Source: Arthrobacter oryzae
Lineage (GTDB): Bacteria; Actinomycetota; Actinomycetes; Actinomycetales; Micrococcaceae
NCBI RefSeq assembly: GCF_030812315.1
Contig: NZ_JAUSSM010000007.1
Location: 186,001 to 250,000 of the forward strand
Length of the DNA stretch: 64,000 bases
Direction of reading: 5' to 3'
Shown piece by piece: positions 53,085 to 61,281 of this stretch (the stretch's first letter is position 1; the number at the start of each line of letters is the position of its first letter). The position numbers were made by a program, and so were the translations under genes. The notes under the pieces are model-generated. The model made no database searches. It saw nothing but the letters and a program-made list of their open reading frames with translations, and was not told where the DNA came from.

Positions 53085-54839
53085 ATGGCGACCTTTACCG
53101 CAACAACCCCGCTCTTCGAGGTCATGCGTGACCCGGCCGGACACGAGATCCTGGCCCACCACGTGCCCGAGCTCGCGGCCAACCCGCTGCTCCATACCCT
53201 GTACCACTACCAGCTCGGCTTGATTCTCGGCACCGAGGAATCCCTGCGCAACGACCCGGCTAAGAAAGCCGAGATCCTCGCAAAGATCGAGGCCCTGCAG
53301 CCCTCACCGGCGCCCGACCGTTCCGACCGGGACAACGAACCGTCCGCCGGCTACGAGTCCGAATCGGTGGAACGTGGCAGCGCCCAAGCAGACTTCGCGG
53401 CCAAGGGACGGAAATGGAAGCGACACGAGATCACGCTGCAGGGCCCCTCCCACGGCAACCCGTTCACGGAAGTCACCCTGACCGCGGACTTCACCTCCGA
53501 AGGAGAAACGCTCACGGTTCCCGGCTTCTACGACGGCGACGGGACATACCGTGTCCGGCTGCTTGTCCCGGCAGAGGGGGAGTGGTCCTTCATCACCCGA
53601 AGCAACGCCAAGTCCCTGGACGCCATCACCGGAAGCTTCACCGCGGCGGCCGCTTCACCGGATGCCCGCGGCGTGGTCCGAGTGGCCGACACGTTCCACT
53701 TCGCTTACGACGACGGAACACCCTACCTTCCGATCGGCACAACCTCCTATGTCTGGACCCATCAGGGCGACGCCCTCGAAGAACAGACCCTGCAGTCCCT
53801 GAAAAACGGTCCCTTCAACAAGATGCGCATGTGCGTCTTCCCCAAGTCCTACCTGTTCAACGAAAACGAGCCCGGGATCTACCCCTATGAGGGGACCCTC
53901 GAGGACGGCTTCGACTACACCCGGCCCAACCCCGCCTACTACCACCATCTGGAGAAGCGGATCAGCCAACTGGAACAGCTTGGCATCGAGGCAGACCTGA
54001 TCCTCTTCCATGCCTACGACCGGTGGGGCTTCTCCACGATGAACGCCGCGGCGGATGACCTGTACGTAAAATACGTCACCGCGCGGCTGGCATCCCACCG
54101 GAACATCTGGTGGTCGCTGGCCAACGAATTCGACCTCATGTTCGAGAAGACAATCGAGGATTGGGAACGCTTCGCCGCGATCGTGCAGGAGAACGACCCC
54201 AACAAGCATCTACTCTCCATCCACAACTGCCGCCAGATGTATGACCACTCCCGCCCGTGGGTCACGCACGCAAGCATCCAGCGGCTGGACATCTACAAGA
54301 CCGCCGAAATGACCACCCAGTGGCGGCAGGAATGGCAGAAACCCGTCGTCATCGATGAATGCGCCTACGAAGGGAACATCGACCAGGGCTGGGGCAATAT
54401 CACGGGCGAGGAGATGACGCGGCGGTTCTGGGAAGGTGCCATCCGCGGCGGCTACGTCGGACACGGCGAAACCTACGTCCACCCGGACGACATCCTCTGG
54501 TGGGCCAAGGGCGGCAAGCTGCACGGTACCAGCCCGGACCGCATCGGATTCCTGCGCCGCATCCTGGAGGAAAGCCCCGCAGGCCACCTCGAGCCTCTTC
54601 CCGGCCACTGGGACGCGCCCAGCGCCGGCATCAAGGACCAGTATGAGCTGATCTACTTCGGCTTCAACCAGCCCACGTACCGGCGGTTCGTCATGCCCCC
54701 GGGCATCCGGTTCGAGATCGATGTCATCGACACCTGGAAAATGACAGTGAAAACCCTTCCCGGCACGTTCGAAGGCCGCTTCCGCATCGACCTTCCAGGC
54801 CGGCAGTACGTCGCCGTTCGGCTGCGCGCCGTGGCCTGA
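53085..54839 (+). CDS. DUF5060/apiosidase-like intracellular glycosidase
   Basis: The 584-residue enzyme lacks a signal peptide, so it acts in the cytosol on imported substrate. Residues 1-65 form a helical appendage (VMRDPAGHEILAHHVPEL). About 100-200 resemble the DUF5060 beta-sandwich. From 200 to 480 is a TIM-barrel of the DUF4038 group that includes the GH140 apiosidases. A DUF5605-like sandwich ends it. Candidate acid/base is E348 in WSLANEFDLM; candidate nucleophile is E425 in VVIDECAYEG. It lies between the permeases and the ApnL-like gene. The glycosidic bond cut is not certain; apiose release is inference from the neighbour. Confidence 0.75.
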   Translation: MATFTATTPLFEVMRDPAGHEILAHHVPELAANPLLHTLYHYQLGLILGTEESLRNDPAKKAEILAKIEALQPSPAPDRSDRDNEPSAGYESESVERGSAQADFAAKGRKWKRHEITLQGPSHGNPFTEVTLTADFTSEGETLTVPGFYDGDGTYRVRLLVPAEGEWSFITRSNAKSLDAITGSFTAAAASPDARGVVRVADTFHFAYDDGTPYLPIGTTSYVWTHQGDALEEQTLQSLKNGPFNKMRMCVFPKSYLFNENEPGIYPYEGTLEDGFDYTRPNPAYYHHLEKRISQLEQLGIEADLILFHAYDRWGFSTMNAAADDLYVKYVTARLASHRNIWWSLANEFDLMFEKTIEDWERFAAIVQENDPNKHLLSIHNCRQMYDHSRPWVTHASIQRLDIYKTAEMTTQWRQEWQKPVVIDECAYEGNIDQGWGNITGEEMTRRFWEGAIRGGYVGHGETYVHPDDILWWAKGGKLHGTSPDRIGFLRRILEESPAGHLEPLPGHWDAPSAGIKDQYELIYFGFNQPTYRRFVMPPGIRFEIDVIDTWKMTVKTLPGTFEGRFRIDLPGRQYVAVRLRAVA

Positions 54840-54917
54840 CCTCCAACCAACAGCCGGGGGCGGGTCTTCCTGTCCCCGGCCGGCCATACTTCGCCCATCC
54901 CGACCGAAAGCACAAAT

Positions 54918-56672
54918 GTGATCCTCGCCGAGAACGAATCCCGGCTCCTTGCACCGGCCCAGACGATTGCAACCGGCCTGTGGCGCCTGCAACTGCGCGG
55001 GGACGAACTGGCCGACTTCGAATACCGCGGGCATCCCGTGCTCAGGGCGATCAGGCCCGTGGTCCGCGATCACGACTGGAGGACGCTGGCGCCGATCGTC
55101 GAATCAACAACCTGGAACGACGACGGCAGGTTTACCCTGCGGCTCGTCGTCGCGTTCGCCGGATTTGGCGTCGAATACCGTGCAGACCTGGCTGTCCGGA
55201 TTTTCGGGGACGACCTCACGGTGACCTTTGATGGTGTCGCGCCCGGCGACTTGCGCAGCAACCGCATCGGCCTGGTGGTCCTGCACCGACCGGACGACGC
55301 CGGGCGCAACGTCACCATCACGGCACCAGACCAGACCCGCACCAGTAGCGCGTTTCCCACGGACATCAGCCCGCACCAGCCGTTTATTAACATCGCAGCG
55401 ATGGGGTGGGAACGCGACGGCACTGCGTTCGGGCTCGCATTCAGCGGCGACATCTTTGAAACTGAGGATCAGCGGAACTGGACCGACGCTTCCTTCAAGA
55501 CCTACAGCACGCCGCTGTCACGTCCCTTCCCCGTCACCGTCCATGCCGGGGACCGGGTGCACCAGAGCGTCCGTCTGACCGCCGCACCAGCAGACATGGC
55601 GGCATCAGCAGACCAGACGCCAGAAGCTCCGGAACCTCCGCCCGAGGTGCTGACTGTGCGCGGGCAGGCCCAAGGCCGCGTACCCGCCTTGGGAACGTCG
55701 TCGTCCCCGTCAGCTATCGGACTCGGCGAGGTACGCGGCCTGGGCGCACTGATCGTCGAAGTTCCGGGAGATGACACCGCCTCAGCCACCCAAATCCTGG
55801 GGCATGCCGTGCAGCAGGCAGCAGAGCTGGGCGCGGCGCTGGACGTGAGGATCATCGCGACCGGCCCCGGGGAAATTCGGGCCGTGATGGACCTGCTGCC
55901 CTTAGAAAACGCAAACAGAATCGGCGCTTTCAGCTCCCGCAGCCACGTCACAGAGCCTGACCTGTGGGAGGAACTGCACTCCGAAGCGCAGCGGCGCGGT
56001 TTCACGGGCGCACTCCTAGCCGGGGCCCGCGCCCATTTCGCCGAACTCAACCGGCGCCGGGAGGTCCTACCCGGCAATGCCGATGCGATTACTTACAGCA
56101 TTACACCCCAGATGCACGCCACCGAAGTACCCCACATCGTCGAAAGCCTCCCCATCCAACGGCAAACGGCGCTGAACGCGCTCCGGATCGGGTCCGGCAA
56201 ACCACTGCACATCGGACCCGTGACGCTCAAACCACGCTTCAACGCCGTCTCCACCGACGGGGCTAATGACGCGGGGACCATCGAGGAAATGATCGCCGAC
56301 CCGCTGCAGGCAGAAGACTTCACAGCCGCCTGGTTGCTGGGCAGCATCGCGGCCCTGACCCTGCCCGGCGTCGAATCCGTCAGCTACTTCGAGGCCAGCG
56401 GAACCAGGGGTTTGCTCACCGACGCTGGCACCCCGACGCTGGCATTCCACCTTCTTGAAAAACTGGCGGCCTTGCGCGGCGCCGACGTGCTAGAGGTCGA
56501 GGGTGCCGTCCCCGGGCTGGTTCTCTACCCGGCTAAGTCGGGCTCCGGCGTCGTGCTCTTTGCCGCGAATCTCACGGCCAAACCGCTGCGCGCGGCGGTA
56601 AAGCTTGAACACGGCTACACGCGCACCTTAGACATTCCCGCTTGGTCGGCAATAGTCCGGCCGCTGGGCTGA
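54918..56672 (+). CDS. D-apionate lactonase-like protein (ApnL family)
   Basis: This 584-residue protein starts at a GTG after GAAAG. It matches, as I remember it, the D-apionate lactonase family: LADFEYRGHPVLRAIRPVVR and DHDW early on, DDLTVTFDGVAPGD and NRIGLVVLHRP. The strongest block is ETEDQRNWTDASFKTYSTPL, and HFAELNRR with LHIGPVTLKPRFN lies further on. ApnL opens apionolactone in bacterial D-apiose catabolism and is about this long. The neighbours are an apiosidase-like hydrolase, ABC importer and SDR, a coherent route. A lactonase for another branched or uronic sugar acid is possible. Confidence 0.6.
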   Translation: MILAENESRLLAPAQTIATGLWRLQLRGDELADFEYRGHPVLRAIRPVVRDHDWRTLAPIVESTTWNDDGRFTLRLVVAFAGFGVEYRADLAVRIFGDDLTVTFDGVAPGDLRSNRIGLVVLHRPDDAGRNVTITAPDQTRTSSAFPTDISPHQPFINIAAMGWERDGTAFGLAFSGDIFETEDQRNWTDASFKTYSTPLSRPFPVTVHAGDRVHQSVRLTAAPADMAASADQTPEAPEPPPEVLTVRGQAQGRVPALGTSSSPSAIGLGEVRGLGALIVEVPGDDTASATQILGHAVQQAAELGAALDVRIIATGPGEIRAVMDLLPLENANRIGAFSSRSHVTEPDLWEELHSEAQRRGFTGALLAGARAHFAELNRRREVLPGNADAITYSITPQMHATEVPHIVESLPIQRQTALNALRIGSGKPLHIGPVTLKPRFNAVSTDGANDAGTIEEMIADPLQAEDFTAAWLLGSIAALTLPGVESVSYFEASGTRGLLTDAGTPTLAFHLLEKLAALRGADVLEVEGAVPGLVLYPAKSGSGVVLFAANLTAKPLRAAVKLEHGYTRTLDIPAWSAIVRPLG

Positions 56673-56700
56673 ATCCACCAAACACGAAATGAGGAACATG

Positions 56701-57456
56701 ATGTCCAACAGGCTTTCAGGCAAGACCGCCCTCGTCACCGGGGCCGGGTCAGGCATCGGACTGGCCGTGGCGCAACGCTTCACCGCCGAAGGTGCCCGGG
56801 TGTACTTCGCCGACATCAACATTGAAGCTGCCGAAAAAGCAGCCGCCGCCACCGGCAACGACAGTGCCGCCGCCCTTCCGATGGACATCTCGGACGAGGC
56901 CAGCGTAGAAGCCGCCTATGGCACCATCGCCGCCGGGGGCCTGCTGGACATCGTCGTAGCCAACGCCGGCGTCCAACTCTTTGGCCAGGACGCCAAAGTC
57001 GGCGACCTCTCCCTGGAAGTCTGGGAAAAAACCGTAGCGATCAACCACCGCGGGGCGTTCCTGACGCTCAAGCACGCCGTGCGGGCCCTCGAGGGCCGGG
57101 GCGGATCGATCATCTGCACTGGCAGCCCCACAGCGGTAGTCGCGTGCGGGCAAACGTTCACCGCCTACTCCAGCTCCAAGGCCGGCGTCCACGGGCTTGC
57201 GCGCGTCGTGGCCGCCGACTATGCCAGAGAAGGCATCCGCGTGAACACCGTGGTGCCTGGTTACACCGAGACCCCTCTCGTGCAGACCATCGCAGACGAT
57301 CCATTCAGCCGCGCGGGCCTGGTCGACTCCACCATGCTCGGTCGGGCAGGCACCGCCGCCGACGTCGAAGGGATCATGGTTTTCTTGGCCAGCGATGAAT
57401 CGGCCTACGCGACAGGCGGCCTCTTCACCGTCGACGGCGGCCTCACGGCACTCTGA
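56701..57456 (+). CDS. Short-chain dehydrogenase/reductase
   Basis: The ATG at 56701 with GAGGA five bases upstream is preferred over ATGs at 56689 and 56698. The 251-residue classical SDR has the cofactor motif TGAGSGIG, DINIEAAE after strand 2 (an Asp favouring NAD), NAG in VANAGVQLFG, and the catalytic Y156-SSS-K160. It probably oxidises a sugar, sugar alcohol or sugar acid from the operon's substrate. In described apiose routes the first oxidation uses a Gfo/Idh/MocA enzyme, which is absent here, so the SDR may replace it. It ends at a family hairpin. Confidence 0.87.
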   Translation: MSNRLSGKTALVTGAGSGIGLAVAQRFTAEGARVYFADINIEAAEKAAAATGNDSAAALPMDISDEASVEAAYGTIAAGGLLDIVVANAGVQLFGQDAKVGDLSLEVWEKTVAINHRGAFLTLKHAVRALEGRGGSIICTGSPTAVVACGQTFTAYSSSKAGVHGLARVVAADYAREGIRVNTVVPGYTETPLVQTIADDPFSRAGLVDSTMLGRAGTAADVEGIMVFLASDESAYATGGLFTVDGGLTAL

Positions 57457-57488
57457 CAACCCCACGCCAAACAACGTTTCCGGGACCG

Positions 57489-57518
57489 GGACGACGGCGG
57501 GAAGTCCCGCCGTCGTCC
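57489..57518. terminator. Family hairpin closing the second sugar operon
   Basis: GGACGACGGCGGG pairs perfectly with its complement around AAGT, followed after CGC by TTCTT. It lies 32 bp after the SDR stop. Confidence 0.9.
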
Positions 57519-57523
57519 GCTTC

Positions 57524-57560
57524 TTGTCCGCTGCCGGCGCCGATGTGTACGATCGTACGC
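57524..57560 (+). promoter_or_regulatory. Promoter with palindromic operator, leaderless start
   Basis: TTGTCC (57524-57529) and TACGAT (57548-57553) are 18 bp apart. The -10 is embedded in the perfect palindrome GTACGATCGTAC (57547-57558). The ATG at 57561 follows seven bases after the -10, so the transcript is probably leaderless and repressed by the TetR encoded two genes on. Confidence 0.7.
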
Positions 57561-58139
57561 ATGCCTGATTGCTTCGCGGGAGATCCACGCACGAACCGGG
57601 AGCGGATGCTGTCCGGAGACCTCTATATTGCCGATGATCCGGACAACGCCGCTGCCTTCCACCGCGCCCTGCAACTGACGCACCGGTACGCGGCCGCCTA
57701 CATTGAGGACCCGGGATCAGCGCGGCCCATCCTTGAGGAGCTCGTGGAAGACCTCGGGGAGAACGTCGACGTCTGGCCTCCCCTGTCGGTGGACTACGGC
57801 AGCTACATCACCATCGGAGCCGGGACGATTATCAATTCGGGCCTGACCGCCCTGGACGTCGCCGCCATTACGATCGGCCGTGACTGCCAGATCGGCCCGA
57901 ACGTCCAGCTGCTCACCCCCACCCATCCGGTGGACCCCCAGCCGCGCCGGGACAAGCTGGAGGCCGCCGAGCCGATCACCATCGGGGACAACGTTTGGCT
58001 GAGCGGCGGAGCCATAGTGCTGCCAGGCGTGACAATCGGGGAGAACAGTGTGATCGGCGCCGGCGCCGTCGTCACCAAGGACGTCCCCGCCAACGTGGTG
58101 GCCGTGGGCAATCCCGCCCGCGTCGTGCGCTCCATCTAG
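57561..58139 (+). CDS. Sugar O-acetyltransferase (maltose/galactoside type)
   Basis: The ATG at 57561 is favoured because it sits one -10 spacing from TACGAT; an ATG at 57543 would start before the palindrome. The 192-residue product has the N-terminal MLSGDLYIADDP helix pair of maltose/galactoside acetyltransferases. A left-handed beta-helix of hexapeptide repeats follows (ITIGAGTIINSGL, ITIGDNVWLSGGAIVLPG, GENSVIGAGAVVTKDV). LLTPTHPVDP carries the catalytic His. It transfers acetyl from acetyl-CoA to sugars, often as detoxification. It is co-transcribed with a TetR gene 4 bp downstream. Confidence 0.9.
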   Translation: MPDCFAGDPRTNRERMLSGDLYIADDPDNAAAFHRALQLTHRYAAAYIEDPGSARPILEELVEDLGENVDVWPPLSVDYGSYITIGAGTIINSGLTALDVAAITIGRDCQIGPNVQLLTPTHPVDPQPRRDKLEAAEPITIGDNVWLSGGAIVLPGVTIGENSVIGAGAVVTKDVPANVVAVGNPARVVRSI

Positions 58140-58143
58140 GCCC

Positions 58144-58704
58144 ATGGCGCAGCGTCGCTTTGACCCGGAACGCCGCGATCGGATTATCGATGCGGCCCTG
58201 GACGTGATTGCCGAACACGGCGTTGCCGGAGCATCACACCGGAAGATCGCCGCCCAGGCCGATGTGCCGCTGGGATCAATGACCTACCACTTCAGCGGCA
58301 TGGAGGACCTGCTGCATGGGGCGTTCACCCGCTTCTCCACCGCCATCTCCGCCCGTTTCGAAGCAGGCCTCCTGCAGGCGCATACCTTGGAAGAGGCACG
58401 GGAAGCGGTGGTGGATCTGATCCACGAGGACCTGAACGTGTCGGCCCGGGAGCTGGTTCTGACCCAGGAGTTGTACACGCTTGCGGCCCGGGACGCGGCC
58501 TACCGGGCCATCACCCACGCTTGGATGCGGCAGAGCCGCACCTCGTTGGCCCGCCACTTCGACCCGGTCACGTGCCGGATGCTGGACGCTCTGATCGAAG
58601 GCTCCTTCCTGCACGCAGCCCTGGATACGGAACAGCATGACCGGGCGGTGACGGCAGAAGCCGTCGCCCGGATCACCACTCCCGTCTCTTCACGGGATCA
58701 CTGA
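58144..58704 (+). CDS. TetR-family regulator
   Basis: This 186-residue protein begins 4 bp after the acetyltransferase stop. Its helix-turn-helix, RDRIIDAALDVIAEHGVAGA, continues with SHRKIAAQADVPLGSMTYHF and GMEDLLHGAF, canonical for TetR. The ligand domain is helical and includes SARELVLTQELYTLAARD. The palindrome GTACGATCGTAC in the promoter at 57547 is its likely operator, so the pair is autoregulated. The inducer is not evident. Confidence 0.9.
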   Translation: MAQRRFDPERRDRIIDAALDVIAEHGVAGASHRKIAAQADVPLGSMTYHFSGMEDLLHGAFTRFSTAISARFEAGLLQAHTLEEAREAVVDLIHEDLNVSARELVLTQELYTLAARDAAYRAITHAWMRQSRTSLARHFDPVTCRMLDALIEGSFLHAALDTEQHDRAVTAEAVARITTPVSSRDH

Positions 58705-58723
58705 CGGCTCCGACAAACGCAAG

Positions 58724-58755
58724 CGGACGACGGCGGGAGGTCCCGCCGTCGTCCG
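58724..58755. terminator. Family hairpin, perfect 14-bp stem
   Basis: CGGACGACGGCGGG and its complement flank AGGT. It separates the TetR gene from the GPP34 pair. Confidence 0.9.
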
Positions 58756-58772
58756 GCCCTTACGAATCGCCG

Positions 58773-58810
58773 TTGTGGTGTCTGCCCAACTGGGCCACCA
58801 TGATCGTATG
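58773..58810 (+). promoter_or_regulatory. Shared 5' module of GPP34 gene 2
   Basis: TTGTGG, TGCCCAAC and CCACCATGAT occur in the same order and spacing as before the other two GPP34 genes, ending at the ATG 58808. No Shine-Dalgarno is visible. Confidence 0.6.
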
Positions 58811-59446
58811 AACGCTGAAACACCGAAGGCCGAGGAGCTGAGCCTTCCGCAGGCTCTCCTCCTCCTGGCGACGAACGACAAGAACGGCGAAGCTGAACTG
58901 CCGATAGTCGTACTCAAAGCCGCTCTGGCAGGGGCAATACTGGCTGAGCTGCACCTCCGCGGTGCAATCGGGCTGCAGGGAAAGCACGTCAGGGCTACCG
59001 GCACCGCCACGCAACCGGATTTCCAGCACCAACTGGACCTCATCCGGGACAAATCACGGCCGCACACGCCCAAGCGGTGGGTCTCGATGCTGGAAAGCCG
59101 CGCCGAACTGCACCGTGTCTACGAGGGCATGGTGTCGCTGGGCATCGTGGATCACGTCGGCGAAAAACACCTCGGTCTGTTCGGGTCCACGCGGTATCCG
59201 GAGAAAGACCACGCCCCGGAAGCGGCGATCCTGCAGAAGATCCAGGCCGCGCTGGGCGGTTCGCTGTCCGACTCCAGGACCACGGCACTGATCGCACTCC
59301 TTCAGGCAGCAGGGCTGCTCGACAGGCTTTTCCCGGCAGCAGATCAGGGCCGGGTAAGGCAACTGGTGAAGGACCACTGGCCGTCCCGTGCGGTGACGGA
59401 CGAACTGCGCATGATCAGGCTGGCGGAGGCTGAAGCCGCCACGTAG
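58808..59446 (+). CDS. GPP34-family protein 2, without linker
   Basis: The 212-residue product is close to the usual bacterial GPP34 length. LSLPQALLLLATNDKNGE and LAGAILAELHLRGAIGL make the N-terminal helical core. LGLFGSTRYPEKDHAPEAAI is followed after a short SLSD by SRTTALIALLQAAGLLDRLF. It is very similar to the proteins at 41990 and 59489 but lacks their repeat insertion, so it probably shows the ancestral form. It precedes the third paralogue by 42 bp. By family it may bind anionic phospholipid headgroups; the bacterial role is unknown. Confidence 0.87.
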   Translation: MNAETPKAEELSLPQALLLLATNDKNGEAELPIVVLKAALAGAILAELHLRGAIGLQGKHVRATGTATQPDFQHQLDLIRDKSRPHTPKRWVSMLESRAELHRVYEGMVSLGIVDHVGEKHLGLFGSTRYPEKDHAPEAAILQKIQAALGGSLSDSRTTALIALLQAAGLLDRLFPAADQGRVRQLVKDHWPSRAVTDELRMIRLAEAEAAT

Positions 59447-59453
59447 TCGACCG

Positions 59454-59491
59454 TTGTGGCGGATGCCCAACAGGTCCACCATGAAGGTATG
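59454..59491 (+). promoter_or_regulatory. Shared 5' module of GPP34 gene 3
   Basis: TTGTGG, TGCCCAAC and CCACCATGA recur at the same 35-bp spacing to the ATG at 59489. The gene thus keeps its own module although it follows a co-directional paralogue. Confidence 0.6.
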
Positions 59492-60328
59492 AACGCTGTG
59501 ACACCGAAGGCCGAGGACCTAAGCCTTCCCGAGGCTTTCCTCCTTCTGGCAACGAACGACAAGGACGGCGAACCTGAACTGCCGTTGTACGTACTGAGGA
59601 CCACCTTGGCCGGGGCGATACTTGCTGAGCTGGACCTGCTCGGCGCCATCGCGCTGGAGGGGAAGCACGTCAAGGCCAGCGGAACCGCCCCTGAATCGAA
59701 GTTCCAGCACGAGCTGGAGCTCATCCGGGAAAAACCACGGCCCCACACTCCCAAGCGGTGGGTCTCCATCCTGGAGGGCCGCGGCGAAGTGCAACGTGTG
59801 TACGAAGGGATGGCGTCGCAGGGCATCGTGGAGCATATCGGCGAAAAGCACCTGGGCCTGTTCAAGTCCACGCGCTACCCGGAGAAGCAGCACGCTCCCG
59901 AAGCGGCGCTCCTTCAGAAGATCCAAGCAGCACTCGGCCTGAAGCCGTCGGGCGCAGCGCCGTTGGATGCCGCGCCGCCTGATGCAGCGCCGTTGGATGC
60001 CGCGCCGCCTGAAGCGCCAGCCATGCCAGCAGGTGCCACGCCGCCGGGTGCCGCGCCGGCAGGTGCCACGGTGCCGGCAGACGCAACACTGGCAGGTGCA
60101 ACACCGCCGACCGCCGCACCGCCTGCCGCACCGCCCGTTGCAGCGCCGCCCGATGCCAGGACCACGGCACTGATTGCGCTGCTTCAGGCAGCCGGCCTGC
60201 TCATCAAGCTTTTCCCGGAAGCAGATCAGGACCGGGCGGTTGAACTCGTGAAAAACCACTGGCCGTCCCGAGCGGTGGAGGACGAACTGCGCCTGATCCG
60301 ACTGGGGCTGGCAGAAGCCGCAAGCTAA
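59489..60328 (+). CDS. GPP34-family protein 3, with Ala/Pro repeat linker
   Basis: The 279-residue product shares both GPP34 halves with its neighbours: LSLPEAFLLLATNDKDGE, LAGAILAELDLLGAIAL, LGLFKSTRYPEKQHAPEAAL, and TTALIALLQAAGLLIKLFPE. Between them lies a linker of about 70 residues made of degenerate pentapeptides such as PLDAA, PPDAA and AGATP. At DNA level these are 15-bp units rich in GCC/GCG/CCG. The insertion lies where protein 1 has its DAGTP-type repeats. The linker is predicted to be disordered. Tandem position beside protein 2 indicates duplication. Function as for the family: possibly membrane association, unproven. Confidence 0.87.
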   Translation: MNAVTPKAEDLSLPEAFLLLATNDKDGEPELPLYVLRTTLAGAILAELDLLGAIALEGKHVKASGTAPESKFQHELELIREKPRPHTPKRWVSILEGRGEVQRVYEGMASQGIVEHIGEKHLGLFKSTRYPEKQHAPEAALLQKIQAALGLKPSGAAPLDAAPPDAAPLDAAPPEAPAMPAGATPPGAAPAGATVPADATLAGATPPTAAPPAAPPVAAPPDARTTALIALLQAAGLLIKLFPEADQDRAVELVKNHWPSRAVEDELRLIRLGLAEAAS

Positions 60329-60382
60329 CGGGCCAGGACCTGAGCCCTGTTCGTCGGCAACGCCCCGGCGTTAGGATGCCGT

Positions 60383-61177
60383 GTGACTTTCACCCACGGC
60401 TTCGCGGACAACAACGGCCTACGCATGTACTACGAGGTCCACGGACAGGCGGTGCCCGGCCAGGCCCCGCTGCTCCTCATACCCGGCGGCGGCTCCACCA
60501 TCGGCACCAACTTCGCAGAAGTCCTCCCGCTACTGGCCGGACACCGCCAGGTGATCGCCGTTGAGGAGGAGGGCCATGGGCGCACCCAGCCGACCAGCCG
60601 CCCCCTCACGGCCGAGAACTCGGCCGGCGACATCCTCGCTGTCTTGGACCGGCTCAATGTGGAAGCCGTGGATGTGCTGGGCTTCAGCGCCGGCGGCCAC
60701 ACCGCCGTCGCGCTGGCCCTCGGGCGGCCGGCTGCGGTCAGGCGCCTGATCGTGGCTTCCACCTTTGTGAGCCGCGATGCCGTACCGGACGAGTTCTGGG
60801 ACGGCATGGCGAGGGCCACCCTGGATGACATGCCGGACACCTACAAGGACGCCGACCGCCTCCTCAACCCTGAACCCGGCCACTTGGAACGACTCTTCGA
60901 GCTGGACAGGCAGCGCATCCTGGACTTCACCGGATGGTCCGTCGAAGAGCTGGGCACCATCACGGCACCCACGCTCATCGTGAGCGCCGACCGCGACGTT
61001 GTCAGCGCCGAATACGCCGCGCGGATGGCCGGAATGATCCCGGGCGCACGCCTGCTGATCGTTCCCGGCGGCCACGGCGACTACCTCGGCGAACAGGCCG
61101 CCAGCGGAGGGGATTTTCGGACGATGCACGCCACCCTTCCGTTCCTCCTGCGGTTCCTCAGCGAGCAGGCCGGGTAG
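60383..61177 (+). CDS. Alpha/beta-hydrolase, probably leaderless
   Basis: This 264-residue protein starts at a GTG five bases after TAGGAT (60372-60377), a likely -10, with no Shine-Dalgarno. LLLIPGGGSTIGTNF is the oxyanion region, and the nucleophile elbow GFSAGG carries the Ser. IVSADRDVVSAEYA gives the Asp and VPGGHGDYLG the His. Its closest appearance is to the alpha/beta-fold family with esterase or lactonase members. It is independent of the GPP34 genes upstream, with 54 bp between, and ends at a family hairpin. Confidence 0.85.
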   Translation: MTFTHGFADNNGLRMYYEVHGQAVPGQAPLLLIPGGGSTIGTNFAEVLPLLAGHRQVIAVEEEGHGRTQPTSRPLTAENSAGDILAVLDRLNVEAVDVLGFSAGGHTAVALALGRPAAVRRLIVASTFVSRDAVPDEFWDGMARATLDDMPDTYKDADRLLNPEPGHLERLFELDRQRILDFTGWSVEELGTITAPTLIVSADRDVVSAEYAARMAGMIPGARLLIVPGGHGDYLGEQAASGGDFRTMHATLPFLLRFLSEQAG

Positions 61178-61197
61178 GGGAGCGGACCCAAACGCAA

Positions 61198-61231
61198 GCG
61201 CACGACGGCGGGACGTCCCGCCGTCGTCCGC
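61198..61231. terminator. Family hairpin, one mismatch
   Basis: GCGCACGACGGCGGG pairs with CCCGCCGTCGTCCGC around ACGT. It closes the hydrolase gene at 61177. Confidence 0.88.
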
Positions 61232-61281
61232 CCCACCCCGTATCATCGGGACCACCCGTCACCCGGAGAGTGGAGTAGCAC

